Below the pieces are notes generated by a model. It worked only from the letters and a program-made list of their open reading frames with translations, searched no databases and was not told where the DNA came from. This document shows, one piece after another, positions 1 through 8,512 of a stretch of 64,000 nucleotides of DNA; position 1 is the first letter of the stretch, and every line of letters begins with the position of its first letter. A program made the position numbers and the translations under genes. Source of the DNA: CAIRDP01 sp037134895 (GTDB lineage Bacteria > Bacteroidota > Bacteroidia > Bacteroidales > FEN-979); the NCBI GenBank assembly GCA_037134895.1, contig JBAXLI010000002.1:1-64000 (forward strand), in the 5' to 3' direction.

Positions 1-426
1 CTTGATTTCGCGATAGGCGAGGAACAGTCAGCAGTTAATTTCTATCTTCTTATGGCGGCCCAGTCAAAAAACTCTGAATCAAAAACGATCTTCAGGGAAT
101 TTGCCGAAGAAGAAATGCGCCACAAGGCAAATCTCACTAAAATCAAGGAGGATGGAACTTTAAAACTCAGCGACGAGAAGGTAAAAGACCTCAAGATCAC
201 CGAATACCTCATTGACGTGAAGCCAAGTCCTGCAATGGGTTACCAGGAAGCCCTCATCCTTGCCATGAAGAAGGAAAAAGCTGCTTTCAGGATGTATACC
301 GTTCTTGCTTCGCAGGCAACCGATCCGGCAGTCAAAGCTCTTCTGGAGTCCCTTGCCCTGGAGGAATCGCGGCATAAGCTCAGGTTTGAGATCGAATACG
401 ACGATGTCGTTTTCAAGGAAAACTGA
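1..426 (+). CDS. Rubrerythrin-like ferritin-fold protein (5' partial)
   Basis: The reading frame is open from base 1, so the true start lies upstream of the window. The visible 141 residues form the four-helix ferritin-like fold of the rubrerythrin family. Metal-ligand glutamates appear in AIGEEQSA near the window edge and in the two ExxxH-type motifs EEEMRHK and EEESRHK-like (LEESRHK). Such proteins bind a di-iron centre and act in peroxide reduction or iron handling in the cytoplasm of anaerobes. No C-terminal rubredoxin CxxC domain is present, so it is closer to the short ferritin-like/erythrin class. The next gene starts 30 bp downstream on the same strand and may be co-transcribed. Confidence 0.8.
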   Translation, partial: LDFAIGEEQSAVNFYLLMAAQSKNSESKTIFREFAEEEMRHKANLTKIKEDGTLKLSDEKVKDLKITEYLIDVKPSPAMGYQEALILAMKKEKAAFRMYTVLASQATDPAVKALLESLALEESRHKLRFEIEYDDVVFKEN

Positions 427-456
427 AATCCGCAGACAATAATAAGATTCTGAACC

Positions 457-3429
457 ATGCAGGTCAAGCAGAACGCATTAAATCCGAAGAAGTATTATTT
501 CATCGATACCTCCTTCAACATCATGATGAAGCGCAGGATCTACCAGATCCTGCTTATCTCCAGTACGTATGATTCGTTCATGCTGGAAGAGGACGGGAGG
601 ATTGATGAAACCATCTTTATGGAGTATGTGTCGCTCAACCTGCGATATCCGCCCCAGTTCATCAAGGTCACCTCCGATAAGGAGGCTTTCGAAGTCCTTG
701 AGGATAAAAACATCGAGCTGGTCATTTCAATGCTGAACATAGAGCAGGCCGATACGTTTGACCTGGCCATGAAGATCAAGAACAAGTATCCGAGGATACC
801 TATCGTTGTGCTGACGCCTTTTTCGAGAGAGGTGAACCTGAAACTGGCCGAAAAGAACCTGAGCGCCATCGATTATGTTTTTTCCTGGCTTGGCAATGCC
901 GATATACTACTGGCCATCATCAAGCTGATAGAGGATAAGATGAATATGCCCCAGGATGCCAAGCAGGGCGTGCAGGCAATACTCCTGGTTGAAGATTCGA
1001 TCAGGTTCTACTCGAGTTACCTTCCCAACATGTACAAGATTATGCTCAAACAGTCTAAAACCTTCATGACCGAAGGACTGAACGAGCATAATAAGATGCT
1101 TCGGATGAGGGGGAGAACCAAGATCCTTCTTGCTACCAATTATGAAGAAGCAATCAACCTCTGGAACAAATACAAGAACAATCTGCTTGGCATCATTACC
1201 GATATCAGCTTCCCCAGGGAAGGTGAAACCGATAAGGAAGCAGGGATAAAGTTTGTTCAGACCGTGAAGGCCCAGGATGAGTTCATGCCTGTTCTTTTTC
1301 AGTCGACCGATGTTGAGTATGAGTCCCTGGCCCAGAACATGGGGGTTGGCTTCCTTAACAAAAATTCAAAAACACTGGGCATAGAGCTCAGGAATTATAT
1401 CAACGAACATTTCTCCTTCGGGGATTTTATTTTTATCGATCCCAGGTCGGGACGTGAGATCACCAGGGTTGTTGACCTGAAGGACATGCAGGAGAAGATC
1501 TTCGAGATCCCGGATGACAGCCTTAAATATCATATGCAGAGGAACCATTTTTCGAAATGGCTGAATGCCCGTGCTTTGTTCCCGATCGCTGAAATGTTCA
1601 GGGAAGTGTCTTTTTCGGAGTTCGCCGATATGGATGAGGCTAAGCGATACGTGTTTGATGGGATCACTGCATTCAGGATCAACAAAGCCAAGGGGGTTAT
1701 TGCCGATTTTGACCGGGAGCGTTACGACGAATACCTGCAGTTTGCAAGGATTGGCGAAGGTTCGATCGGAGGCAAAGCACGCGGACTTGCATTCCTTGAT
1801 TCCCTCATCAAGAGAAACAGGCTTTCGTATAAGTATCCCGATGTGATTATTTCGATTCCCCGGACTGTTGTCATCGGCACCGATATTTTTGATGAGTTCA
1901 TGGAGGAGAACAACCTCTATGAGATAGCACTGAGTGACAGGGCAGATTCGGAAATCCTGGCCCGCTTTATAAAAGCCCGTCTGCCTTACCGCATTCACGA
2001 AGATCTCTACGCCTTCGTTTCGTGCATCAACACTCCGATCGCCATCCGCTCCTCCAGCCTCCTTGAAGATTCCCACTATCAGCCTTTCGCAGGGATCTAT
2101 TCGACCTATATGATCCCGAATATCAAGTCGAATGAAAGGCGGATGATCGAGATCCTTACCGAAGCAATCAAGATGGTGTATGCCTCGGTATACTTCAAAG
2201 ACAGCAAGTCATACATGACAGCAACCCTCAATATGATCGATGAGGAAAAAATGGGGGTTGTACTGCAGGAAGTCATAGGCAGGCAGTATAATGAACGCTT
2301 TTATCCTGCCATTTCAGGTGTGGCCCGTTCCATCAATTTTTATCCCATAGCGCCCGAAAAGCCCGAAGACGGGATTGCGAACATTGCTTTCGGACTGGGC
2401 AAGTATATCGTTGACGGAGGGAACGGGCTCAGGTTCTCACCCAGTTATCCGAAGAAGATATTGCAGCTTTCCACACCCGAGATGGCCCTGAGCGAGACAC
2501 AAAAATTCTTTTATGCTCTTGATCTGAAGCCTGAAAGTTTTTCTCCCGATATCGATGATACTATCAACCTTTTAAACCTCAAGGTCAAGGACGCCGAGCT
2601 GGATTCCGCCCTGAGGCTGGTTGCTTCAACCTTCGATTACGACAGCCACCAGCTGAAAGAAGGGGTGATGCACGACGGAGGAAAAAAGCTAATCACTTTT
2701 TCGCAACAACTTTCCCACGACACCTTCCCGCTTGCCGAAATACTGAAGGAAGTGCTTGAAATAGGGCAGAGGGAAATGAACAAGCCGGTCGAAATTGAAT
2801 TTGCTGTAAACCTGGATTCCCCCGGTGATGAACCCAAAGTGTTCAGCCTTCTGCAGATCCGGCCTATAGCAGGAAGGGACGAAACCATCCACATTGATGA
2901 TAACAGTGTAAGCCAGGAAAACACTCTCCTGATCTCGAATACCGCTCTCGGAAACGGTATCATCAAGGATATCTCCGACTTCGTCTATGTCAAACCTGCT
3001 TCGTGGGATGCTTCAAAAACCCAGGAGATCGCCCTGAGGCTTGAAAAGCTTAACGACAGGTTCCAGGCAGAAAAGAAGTATTACGTACTTGTTGGCCCCG
3101 GCCGCTGGGGTTCGAGTGATCCCTGGCTGGGAGTGCCGGTGCGCTGGCCCCAGATCTCCAACTCAAGGGTTATCGTTGAATCCGGACTTGATAAATACCG
3201 TATCGACCCAAGCCAGGGCACGCATTTTTTCCAGAACCTCACTTCGTTCAGGGTAGGTTATTTTACAATCAACCCCTTCATCAACGAAGGGTACTACAAC
3301 CTTAAATACCTCGACAGCCAGCCGGCATTTTTCGAAGATGAATACATCCGCCACATACGCTTTGACAAGCCCTTTACGATTGAGATCGATGGCAAACGAA
3401 ACTTCGGCGTGGTATTCAAGCCTGAGTAA
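457..3429 (+). CDS. Receiver-domain / PEP-synthase N-terminal (PPDK_N) fusion protein
   Basis: A 990-residue protein. Residues ~25-135 look like a degenerate receiver domain with no obvious phospho-Asp. Residues ~170-320 look like an intact receiver: acidic LVED near 176, Asp in GIITD near 248, Lys in LNKNSK near 302. From ~430 (IGEGSIGGKARGL) to the end it matches the ATP-grasp pyruvate/PEP-binding domain of PEP synthase and pyruvate phosphate dikinase. The phospho-His swivel domain and the PEP-binding TIM barrel of true PpsA/PpdK are absent, so it probably does not make PEP. A signalling or phosphotransfer role is inference. Start ATG 457 is 30 bp after the ferritin-like gene; a later in-frame ATG pair near 522 is possible. 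Confidence 0.8.
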   Translation: MQVKQNALNPKKYYFIDTSFNIMMKRRIYQILLISSTYDSFMLEEDGRIDETIFMEYVSLNLRYPPQFIKVTSDKEAFEVLEDKNIELVISMLNIEQADTFDLAMKIKNKYPRIPIVVLTPFSREVNLKLAEKNLSAIDYVFSWLGNADILLAIIKLIEDKMNMPQDAKQGVQAILLVEDSIRFYSSYLPNMYKIMLKQSKTFMTEGLNEHNKMLRMRGRTKILLATNYEEAINLWNKYKNNLLGIITDISFPREGETDKEAGIKFVQTVKAQDEFMPVLFQSTDVEYESLAQNMGVGFLNKNSKTLGIELRNYINEHFSFGDFIFIDPRSGREITRVVDLKDMQEKIFEIPDDSLKYHMQRNHFSKWLNARALFPIAEMFREVSFSEFADMDEAKRYVFDGITAFRINKAKGVIADFDRERYDEYLQFARIGEGSIGGKARGLAFLDSLIKRNRLSYKYPDVIISIPRTVVIGTDIFDEFMEENNLYEIALSDRADSEILARFIKARLPYRIHEDLYAFVSCINTPIAIRSSSLLEDSHYQPFAGIYSTYMIPNIKSNERRMIEILTEAIKMVYASVYFKDSKSYMTATLNMIDEEKMGVVLQEVIGRQYNERFYPAISGVARSINFYPIAPEKPEDGIANIAFGLGKYIVDGGNGLRFSPSYPKKILQLSTPEMALSETQKFFYALDLKPESFSPDIDDTINLLNLKVKDAELDSALRLVASTFDYDSHQLKEGVMHDGGKKLITFSQQLSHDTFPLAEILKEVLEIGQREMNKPVEIEFAVNLDSPGDEPKVFSLLQIRPIAGRDETIHIDDNSVSQENTLLISNTALGNGIIKDISDFVYVKPASWDASKTQEIALRLEKLNDRFQAEKKYYVLVGPGRWGSSDPWLGVPVRWPQISNSRVIVESGLDKYRIDPSQGTHFFQNLTSFRVGYFTINPFINEGYYNLKYLDSQPAFFEDEYIRHIRFDKPFTIEIDGKRNFGVVFKPE

Positions 3430-3462
3430 TGCAAAGTCGATCCTGCCGGGCCAACCACGCAA

Positions 3463-4374
3463 TCACATCCACCGTTTGTACCTGAAGAAAAGGATCATAA
3501 GGATCGCAACGCACAGCATGCTTCCTGAAACAAAAAAGAAAGAATAGGGGTGATCCTGTATCGGAAGTTTGACATTCATCCCGTACATGCTTGTAATAAA
3601 GGTCAGGGGCAGAAGGATAGCCGAAACCAGTGTAAGGATCTTGATGACCTGGTTGGTTTTGTTGACCTGCAAAGAGTCAAAGGTCGTTGAATACCCTTTG
3701 ATCAATTCTCCCTCGTCTTCGACCATATCCCATATTTTCTGGTAATAGTCGTGGATATTTCCCCAATAATCCTCCATATCATCGGTAAAGCCCTTGATGG
3801 CACCGCTTTGCAGTTTGCTGAACACCAGCATCTGCGGCCTGAACATCGTATTCAGCAGGATCACGTTTTTACGCGTGATGGAGATTTTTTCAATAATTTT
3901 CTCAGCCTGCTTGTTAAATAATACGTTTCCACATTCATTCACATCCTCATCGATTTTTTCAACCACCTTTTGTGATTCAATCATCGCAATGTTAAGTACA
4001 TGGTAAAGAAGCGCATCTGTGCTTTTTACATCCATCTGCTGACCCGAAGCAGTCCGGTTTTTTTCAACGTTGAACATTTCCTTGAATATCCAGTGGGATT
4101 TACCTATCGTGATAAGAAATTCCTTCCCCCAGAAAATCTTTATTTCCTTGATATTTACAAAGGTCTGGGTTACATCTAAGGTCGGGAAATGAAGTATCAT
4201 GAAAAAATACTCGTCGTAAATGTCGATCTTGGGCCTCAGGTTGATCACCGACCGGCAGTCTTCAATATCGAGTGCATGAAAGTGGTACTGCTCCTGCAGG
4301 GCAAGCAGATCCTCCTCGTTGGGCAGGACGATATGAGACCAGCTGAAATTTGCAAATTTGATAGTTTCAATCAT
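3463..4374 (-). CDS. corA: CorA-family Mg2+/divalent cation transporter
   Basis: 303 residues from ATG 4374. The C-terminus has two transmembrane helices with the CorA signature YGMN in the loop (residues ~264-267), preceded by LTFITSM and followed by a basic tail. The long N-terminal part is the cytoplasmic alpha/beta and stalk-helix domain of this pentameric inner-membrane channel. An upstream in-frame ATG at 4431 would overlap the 3' end of the next minus-strand gene by 41 bp; ATG 4374 (MIETIKFANF) leaves a 16-bp gap and gives the usual family length. It is convergent with the PPDK_N gene (33-bp gap). The substrate (Mg2+, Co2+, Ni2+ or Zn2+) cannot be told from sequence. Confidence 0.9.
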   Translation of the reverse strand: MIETIKFANFSWSHIVLPNEEDLLALQEQYHFHALDIEDCRSVINLRPKIDIYDEYFFMILHFPTLDVTQTFVNIKEIKIFWGKEFLITIGKSHWIFKEMFNVEKNRTASGQQMDVKSTDALLYHVLNIAMIESQKVVEKIDEDVNECGNVLFNKQAEKIIEKISITRKNVILLNTMFRPQMLVFSKLQSGAIKGFTDDMEDYWGNIHDYYQKIWDMVEDEGELIKGYSTTFDSLQVNKTNQVIKILTLVSAILLPLTFITSMYGMNVKLPIQDHPYSFFFVSGSMLCVAILMILFFRYKRWM

Positions 4375-4390
4375 AGAATTGAATTCTGTT

Positions 4391-7051
4391 TTACAGGTGT
4401 ATAAGGATGAGGGTATGCCGGGAAAATCCATTCATGACATTCAGAAAATACTCACCCGCCGGCAGGGCTGAAAGATCAATCTTCAATGTGTTTTTTCCTT
4501 CCTGCAAAGAGCAGGAACGGCTGCATACAGTTTTCCCGTTCTGATCTTCAATCCGTATGACTGCGGATGTGTTTTTCCCTGAAGTCATGCTGAGAGTAAA
4601 TATGCCGTTGGCCGATGGATTGGGAAAGGCTGAGATTGCGATTCCTTCATGGGCGGGCAGTTCAAGGATCCCGTTCGATGGCTCGAGCCTGAACCTGCCT
4701 TTTGCAGTGCATTTGAGAAGGTTGAGTTTCGAAGCGCTGTCGTAGGTCACCGAAGCGATATTTCCGCTCGCAGACCTGAGGGCTTTCTGATTATAGATTG
4801 AGACAGTACCGCTATCGCTGCAAAACCCCTCGATGAGCCCCGACCCGCTCTCATGCCATGCAGTGAGCATTGGGCGGCTGTTTGAGAGCATGACCTGGTT
4901 GCCGTAACTTATCTGACCCTTTCCCCTGAGAAGGACCGTTGATACCTGGTCGGAGGGGTGAAAACTCAGGTAATTGATGTTTCCCGAACATTCGATAACT
5001 CCGGGGAATCCGCTCTGAGCTGCAGAAACCAATTTGGTTGTCCCGTTTGCCTGGGTAAGAATAAAATCATTCCATGCTTTATAACTCACCACCGAGGCCG
5101 CAGCTCCGCCGAGACCATGGAGGGCCTTTGAAACCGGAGGGTCTGATGTAAAAGGGAACATCAGGGACTGGTAGCTTGCAGTGGCAGCAGAATCGGTCTG
5201 AAGCAGCATTTTACTGTACAGGCGATAGCTTGAATACCCAGCTGCCAGTGAATCGGTTTCAAAGGAATATAGCGGGTTTCCTGTATCGGTCTGCAGTTGA
5301 AGTAAAAGCGAAACCGTATCTCTTTTATAGATCCCCTGTGAGTTTGCAAAGTCGGGAATGAATTCGCCTTCGGCGGATGAAGCGCTGCCGCCTGCCAGTC
5401 CGTTCCCCTGGAACTGAAAGGTATACCTCCGGTTCCCTGAAGGGGATATACAGAAATCGTTCAGGATGAAAAACCGATTCCTGATAAACATGTTGCAGCG
5501 GATGATGCTGTCGCCCCAATAACTGGTCCTCACTTCTCCGTATTCAAGAGAGGGTAGCTGAAAGCAATCTTCAATGTAAGCTGTGTTTGAGGCTATACTC
5601 ACAAACTCACCCGTGGGTGGTTTGGGTCCGCCTCCGTTTACGAGTATGCAATTATGATTTTGCGCCCTGTTTACAAAATTGCTCTCCGGTGCACCAGGAT
5701 AACCGGGGTCGACAGCCAATAGCTGATTAAAAGCCATCAGTGAAAAACTGGATGCATCTCCCTGGTGATGTGATTTGGCGCCTGACAATGCGATCCCGTG
5801 CTTGCCAATCATATGCATGTAAATCGCATCTTTATCCCATGAGGAGCGGAATACCAGGCTACCTGCATCAGGAAGGACCTGGAACAGGCTGTCGGTTCTG
5901 ATTCCCTGGGGTACATTGGTTGCAATGTATTGGGTGCGGATGAACGGATTGTCATATGAAAAGTTGTTGTTCGGCAAGTTGAATTCCGGTTTTCCGCACA
6001 GGGCCGTGATGCGTGTTCCGAAGCCGATCGGGCTGTCATGAATAGCCGGCTCACTTCCGTCGGGCAACTGGATTTTATTCATCCAGTCGTAAATCCGGTT
6101 GTAGCGCGGATCGTACCAGGGATTTCGTATTTTCCTTGGCAACGCATTGAATGATACTTCAACACTGTCATCCGGCAAAAAATTATACAGGGAACGAATA
6201 AACGGAAAAGCGTTCTGAAAGGAATAATCAAAATAAGCCGGGCCTTCGGCATAGCCGGCAAGTCTGCCGGGTTCAGAGACTCTGGGATAGGTCCCGTTCT
6301 CAATCCAGAGGGTGTTGTCGAGGTTCCATAATCCGGCATTGATCCAGTTCTGCGGCTGGTAATTTATATTGGAGTCCTCATGGTCATTGAGCACCACAGC
6401 AGCCATTCCAAGTGCCGATGCTGTCATGATGCTGTGGTTGTCGAACTGGAAATTGAAGAATTTCAGCTGAATGAAAACGATGGTATAAGTGGCCATGGCC
6501 CGGTAATACAGGTTCCCGGTAAAGCTTACCAGTGAATCCCTTGCTGTTTCACCCGAAATGCCTGCCCCTTTGAGCAGGTCATAGGCGGTGAGGTAAAAAA
6601 TGAGTTCCTTTGAACGATGCTGCCATTCCTGGTAGAACACCCATCCGCCCTGGTATCCTACATTGGTGTTGATGCTATTCAGCAATGACAGTGCTTTTGC
6701 CGACATTGAATCTCTTTCGGCCTGAAGCATAGGGACGATATTACCATTCTCCCATTTCCTGTCCATCAACACGGTGAATGCAGCTTCCCTGGCTATCAGC
6801 GCCCTGCTGAAGCGGTCACCATCAGTGGAATTTCCAGAGGGGATCTCACTTATGGCTGTATTCCAGACCGAATGATACAATTCGAGAATGCCTGGGTTTA
6901 TAAGCGTACCCCTGATCTCGTCTATGGAATTGCTGTCGAGCAGGGTCCTTGGGTAACTCAGGTCGGCGCCAGGAGGATGCCATGAACCCTGGGAAAACGA
7001 CATCCGGGAACCAAATAGTAAAAGAATTATGATGCAGATACGTGCTTTCAT
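4391..7051 (-). CDS. Exported heparinase II/III-like protein with T9SS sorting domain
   Basis: 886 residues from ATG 7051, chosen because a signal peptide follows at once (MKARICIIILLLFGSRMSFSQ, cleavage after SFSQ). The N-terminal half is an alpha-toroid typical of polysaccharide lyases. The middle contains the heparinase II/III-like beta domain with SHHQGDASSF and AVDPGYPG. The last ~80 residues, from AFPNPSANG, are a T9SS type A C-terminal domain (PNP box, GEYFLNV), which directs export across the outer membrane. It probably degrades a uronic-acid polysaccharide; the exact substrate is unknown. The next gene upstream on this strand (SGNH-PKD) is also T9SS-targeted, which suggests a shared extracellular carbohydrate role. 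Confidence 0.8.
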   Translation of the reverse strand: MKARICIIILLLFGSRMSFSQGSWHPPGADLSYPRTLLDSNSIDEIRGTLINPGILELYHSVWNTAISEIPSGNSTDGDRFSRALIAREAAFTVLMDRKWENGNIVPMLQAERDSMSAKALSLLNSINTNVGYQGGWVFYQEWQHRSKELIFYLTAYDLLKGAGISGETARDSLVSFTGNLYYRAMATYTIVFIQLKFFNFQFDNHSIMTASALGMAAVVLNDHEDSNINYQPQNWINAGLWNLDNTLWIENGTYPRVSEPGRLAGYAEGPAYFDYSFQNAFPFIRSLYNFLPDDSVEVSFNALPRKIRNPWYDPRYNRIYDWMNKIQLPDGSEPAIHDSPIGFGTRITALCGKPEFNLPNNNFSYDNPFIRTQYIATNVPQGIRTDSLFQVLPDAGSLVFRSSWDKDAIYMHMIGKHGIALSGAKSHHQGDASSFSLMAFNQLLAVDPGYPGAPESNFVNRAQNHNCILVNGGGPKPPTGEFVSIASNTAYIEDCFQLPSLEYGEVRTSYWGDSIIRCNMFIRNRFFILNDFCISPSGNRRYTFQFQGNGLAGGSASSAEGEFIPDFANSQGIYKRDTVSLLLQLQTDTGNPLYSFETDSLAAGYSSYRLYSKMLLQTDSAATASYQSLMFPFTSDPPVSKALHGLGGAAASVVSYKAWNDFILTQANGTTKLVSAAQSGFPGVIECSGNINYLSFHPSDQVSTVLLRGKGQISYGNQVMLSNSRPMLTAWHESGSGLIEGFCSDSGTVSIYNQKALRSASGNIASVTYDSASKLNLLKCTAKGRFRLEPSNGILELPAHEGIAISAFPNPSANGIFTLSMTSGKNTSAVIRIEDQNGKTVCSRSCSLQEGKNTLKIDLSALPAGEYFLNVMNGFSRHTLILIHL

Positions 7052-7056
7052 AAGAT

Positions 7057-7064
7057 CAAAAGTA
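7057..7064 (-). promoter_or_regulatory. Bacteroidota -7 box TACTTTTG
   Basis: TACTTTTG read on the minus strand fits the Bacteroidota primary-sigma -7 consensus TAnnTTTG. It ends 5 bp before ATG 7051 of the heparinase-like gene, so the predicted mRNA would be nearly leaderless. No well-spaced -33 TTG was found. Confidence 0.45.
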
Positions 7065-7178
7065 CGACAATGAAGGAACAATACTTCCGGGCAACCAAAA
7101 TAGGATGAATATTTTTACTCAGATCCCGGCAGTGTTGCGGTAAGGGATTGCAGCTCCCCGACCAGGCAGGATGTGACT

Positions 7179-8447
7179 TTATTTCATCAGCAGGAACCTG
7201 CCCGAGGTTGACCGCTTGTTGTCGTTAAGGATCAGGTGGTAGATGCCATCGGGTAGTTGAGAGACATTAATGGTGTTTCCTGTGGTGTATCTCCCCTGCA
7301 TCACTCTTTCTCCTGTCGTGGAATAAATGCAAAACACAGCCTCATCTGAAATCGCCTGTACTGGCTGAAGGGGGGAGATGATCCCCTTTGTCGGATTTGG
7401 CCTTATCGGGAGGTCCTGAGGGTCAGTTTCGCTTACTGCCGAAGGGTTCACGAGAATGTTCATGCTGATGCTGTCACTCATGCAGATGTTTTCGGCCCTG
7501 AGTTTGACGGTGTATGTTCCCTGTGTTGAATAGCAATGCTGGGGGCTGGAAAGTGTGGTATGTGATCCGTCGCCGAAGTCCCAGTAATATTGTTGGGCAT
7601 TCCAGCTCTGGTTTGAAAACCGGAAACAAAAAGAAGATACAGGATTATAGCTGAATCCGGCTTTAACGGTGGTCGTGTCGATGAACCAGGTGTTCAGGCT
7701 GTCGAGTACAGTGTGGAAAGCAATAAGCTGAAGGCTGTCAGCTGTAGTCTGGGCAATACCTGCAGGAACGAACGCTCCAACCGGGCTTTTATGAAAGATG
7801 GCCGCATAAAAGGTACAGGCGGCAAGGTAACTCCCGCAGAGACTGGGGTGGCTGTTGTCGCTCTGGTACAGCTCAAGCCCGGGATTCATGGTTCTTGTAG
7901 TTTTCCAGGCGGCTCCCACAGGTGAAACTTCTGCATTGAACATCGTTCCCATGGTCAGGTAACTCTCGCGCAGCCTGGCCTGCATGCCATTATACGTGCA
8001 AACCGGAGGATAAACCGGGCAAAAATCGGTGTCGCCGTACTTTCGTCCCCAGGTCATGAAAAACAAGGTGAGGCTGCAGCTGTCATTTTCTTTGATCAGC
8101 CGGTTCAGGGTGTCAGCAAACGGATAAGTTGTAACAGCAACCGAATCGGGCCATAAAGCCGGCAGCTGGCTTTGTTCCTGCAATATGACTAAGTCCCAGG
8201 GCCCTGCTGCGATAGCGGCACGGGTCATGGGATCCTCTGAATGCATCTGGAAAGTGTACCCGCCCGGGGTGTATTTCAGGGCGAAGAGGGAATCGCCTTT
8301 AGAGGATGCTATCTGAGATACCAACAAAGGCAGGTCATTGACGTAGGTATAGCTGTTTCCAAGGAAGAGAGCTTTTTTGAGCGACTGGGAGTGCAGACCT
8401 GACCAGGAAAAAAAGAAGAATACAAGAATGAATGCGGCTTGCTTCAT
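7179..8447 (-). CDS. Exported SGNH-hydrolase-like protein with PKD and T9SS sorting domains
   Basis: 422 residues from ATG 8447, which is followed by a clear signal peptide (MKQAAFILVFFFFSWSGLHSQ). An upstream in-frame ATG at 8513 would overlap the divergent gene's start codon and lacks a signal. Residues ~25-250 resemble the DUF4886/SGNH esterase fold: GNSYTYVNDLP at the nucleophile block, VILQEQSQ, and a DxxH-like SDNSHPS at the acid/base position. A PKD domain follows (YYWDFGDGSHTT). The end, from RPNPTKG, is a T9SS sorting domain. Likely a surface or secreted esterase, perhaps a carbohydrate deacetylase; substrate unknown. Confidence 0.78.
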   Translation of the reverse strand: MKQAAFILVFFFFSWSGLHSQSLKKALFLGNSYTYVNDLPLLVSQIASSKGDSLFALKYTPGGYTFQMHSEDPMTRAAIAAGPWDLVILQEQSQLPALWPDSVAVTTYPFADTLNRLIKENDSCSLTLFFMTWGRKYGDTDFCPVYPPVCTYNGMQARLRESYLTMGTMFNAEVSPVGAAWKTTRTMNPGLELYQSDNSHPSLCGSYLAACTFYAAIFHKSPVGAFVPAGIAQTTADSLQLIAFHTVLDSLNTWFIDTTTVKAGFSYNPVSSFCFRFSNQSWNAQQYYWDFGDGSHTTLSSPQHCYSTQGTYTVKLRAENICMSDSISMNILVNPSAVSETDPQDLPIRPNPTKGIISPLQPVQAISDEAVFCIYSTTGERVMQGRYTTGNTINVSQLPDGIYHLILNDNKRSTSGRFLLMK

Positions 8448-8451
8448 ACCG

Positions 8452-8459
8452 CAAAGATA
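8452..8459 (-). promoter_or_regulatory. Bacteroidota -7 box TATCTTTG
   Basis: Perfect TAnnTTTG match on the minus strand, 4 bp upstream of ATG 8447 of the SGNH-PKD gene. The transcript would start at or very near the start codon. The -33 region has no clear TTG. Confidence 0.5.
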
Positions 8460-8512
8460 AGAATGCAGATCATTTCTTGTTTTCCGATAAGAGTTTTTAG
8501 TAGATTTACTCA

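Noticed and set aside
1565..1846. Open frames overlapping the PPDK_N fusion gene on both strands
   Set aside because: They lie wholly inside a long gene with recognisable domains and show no known motifs of their own.
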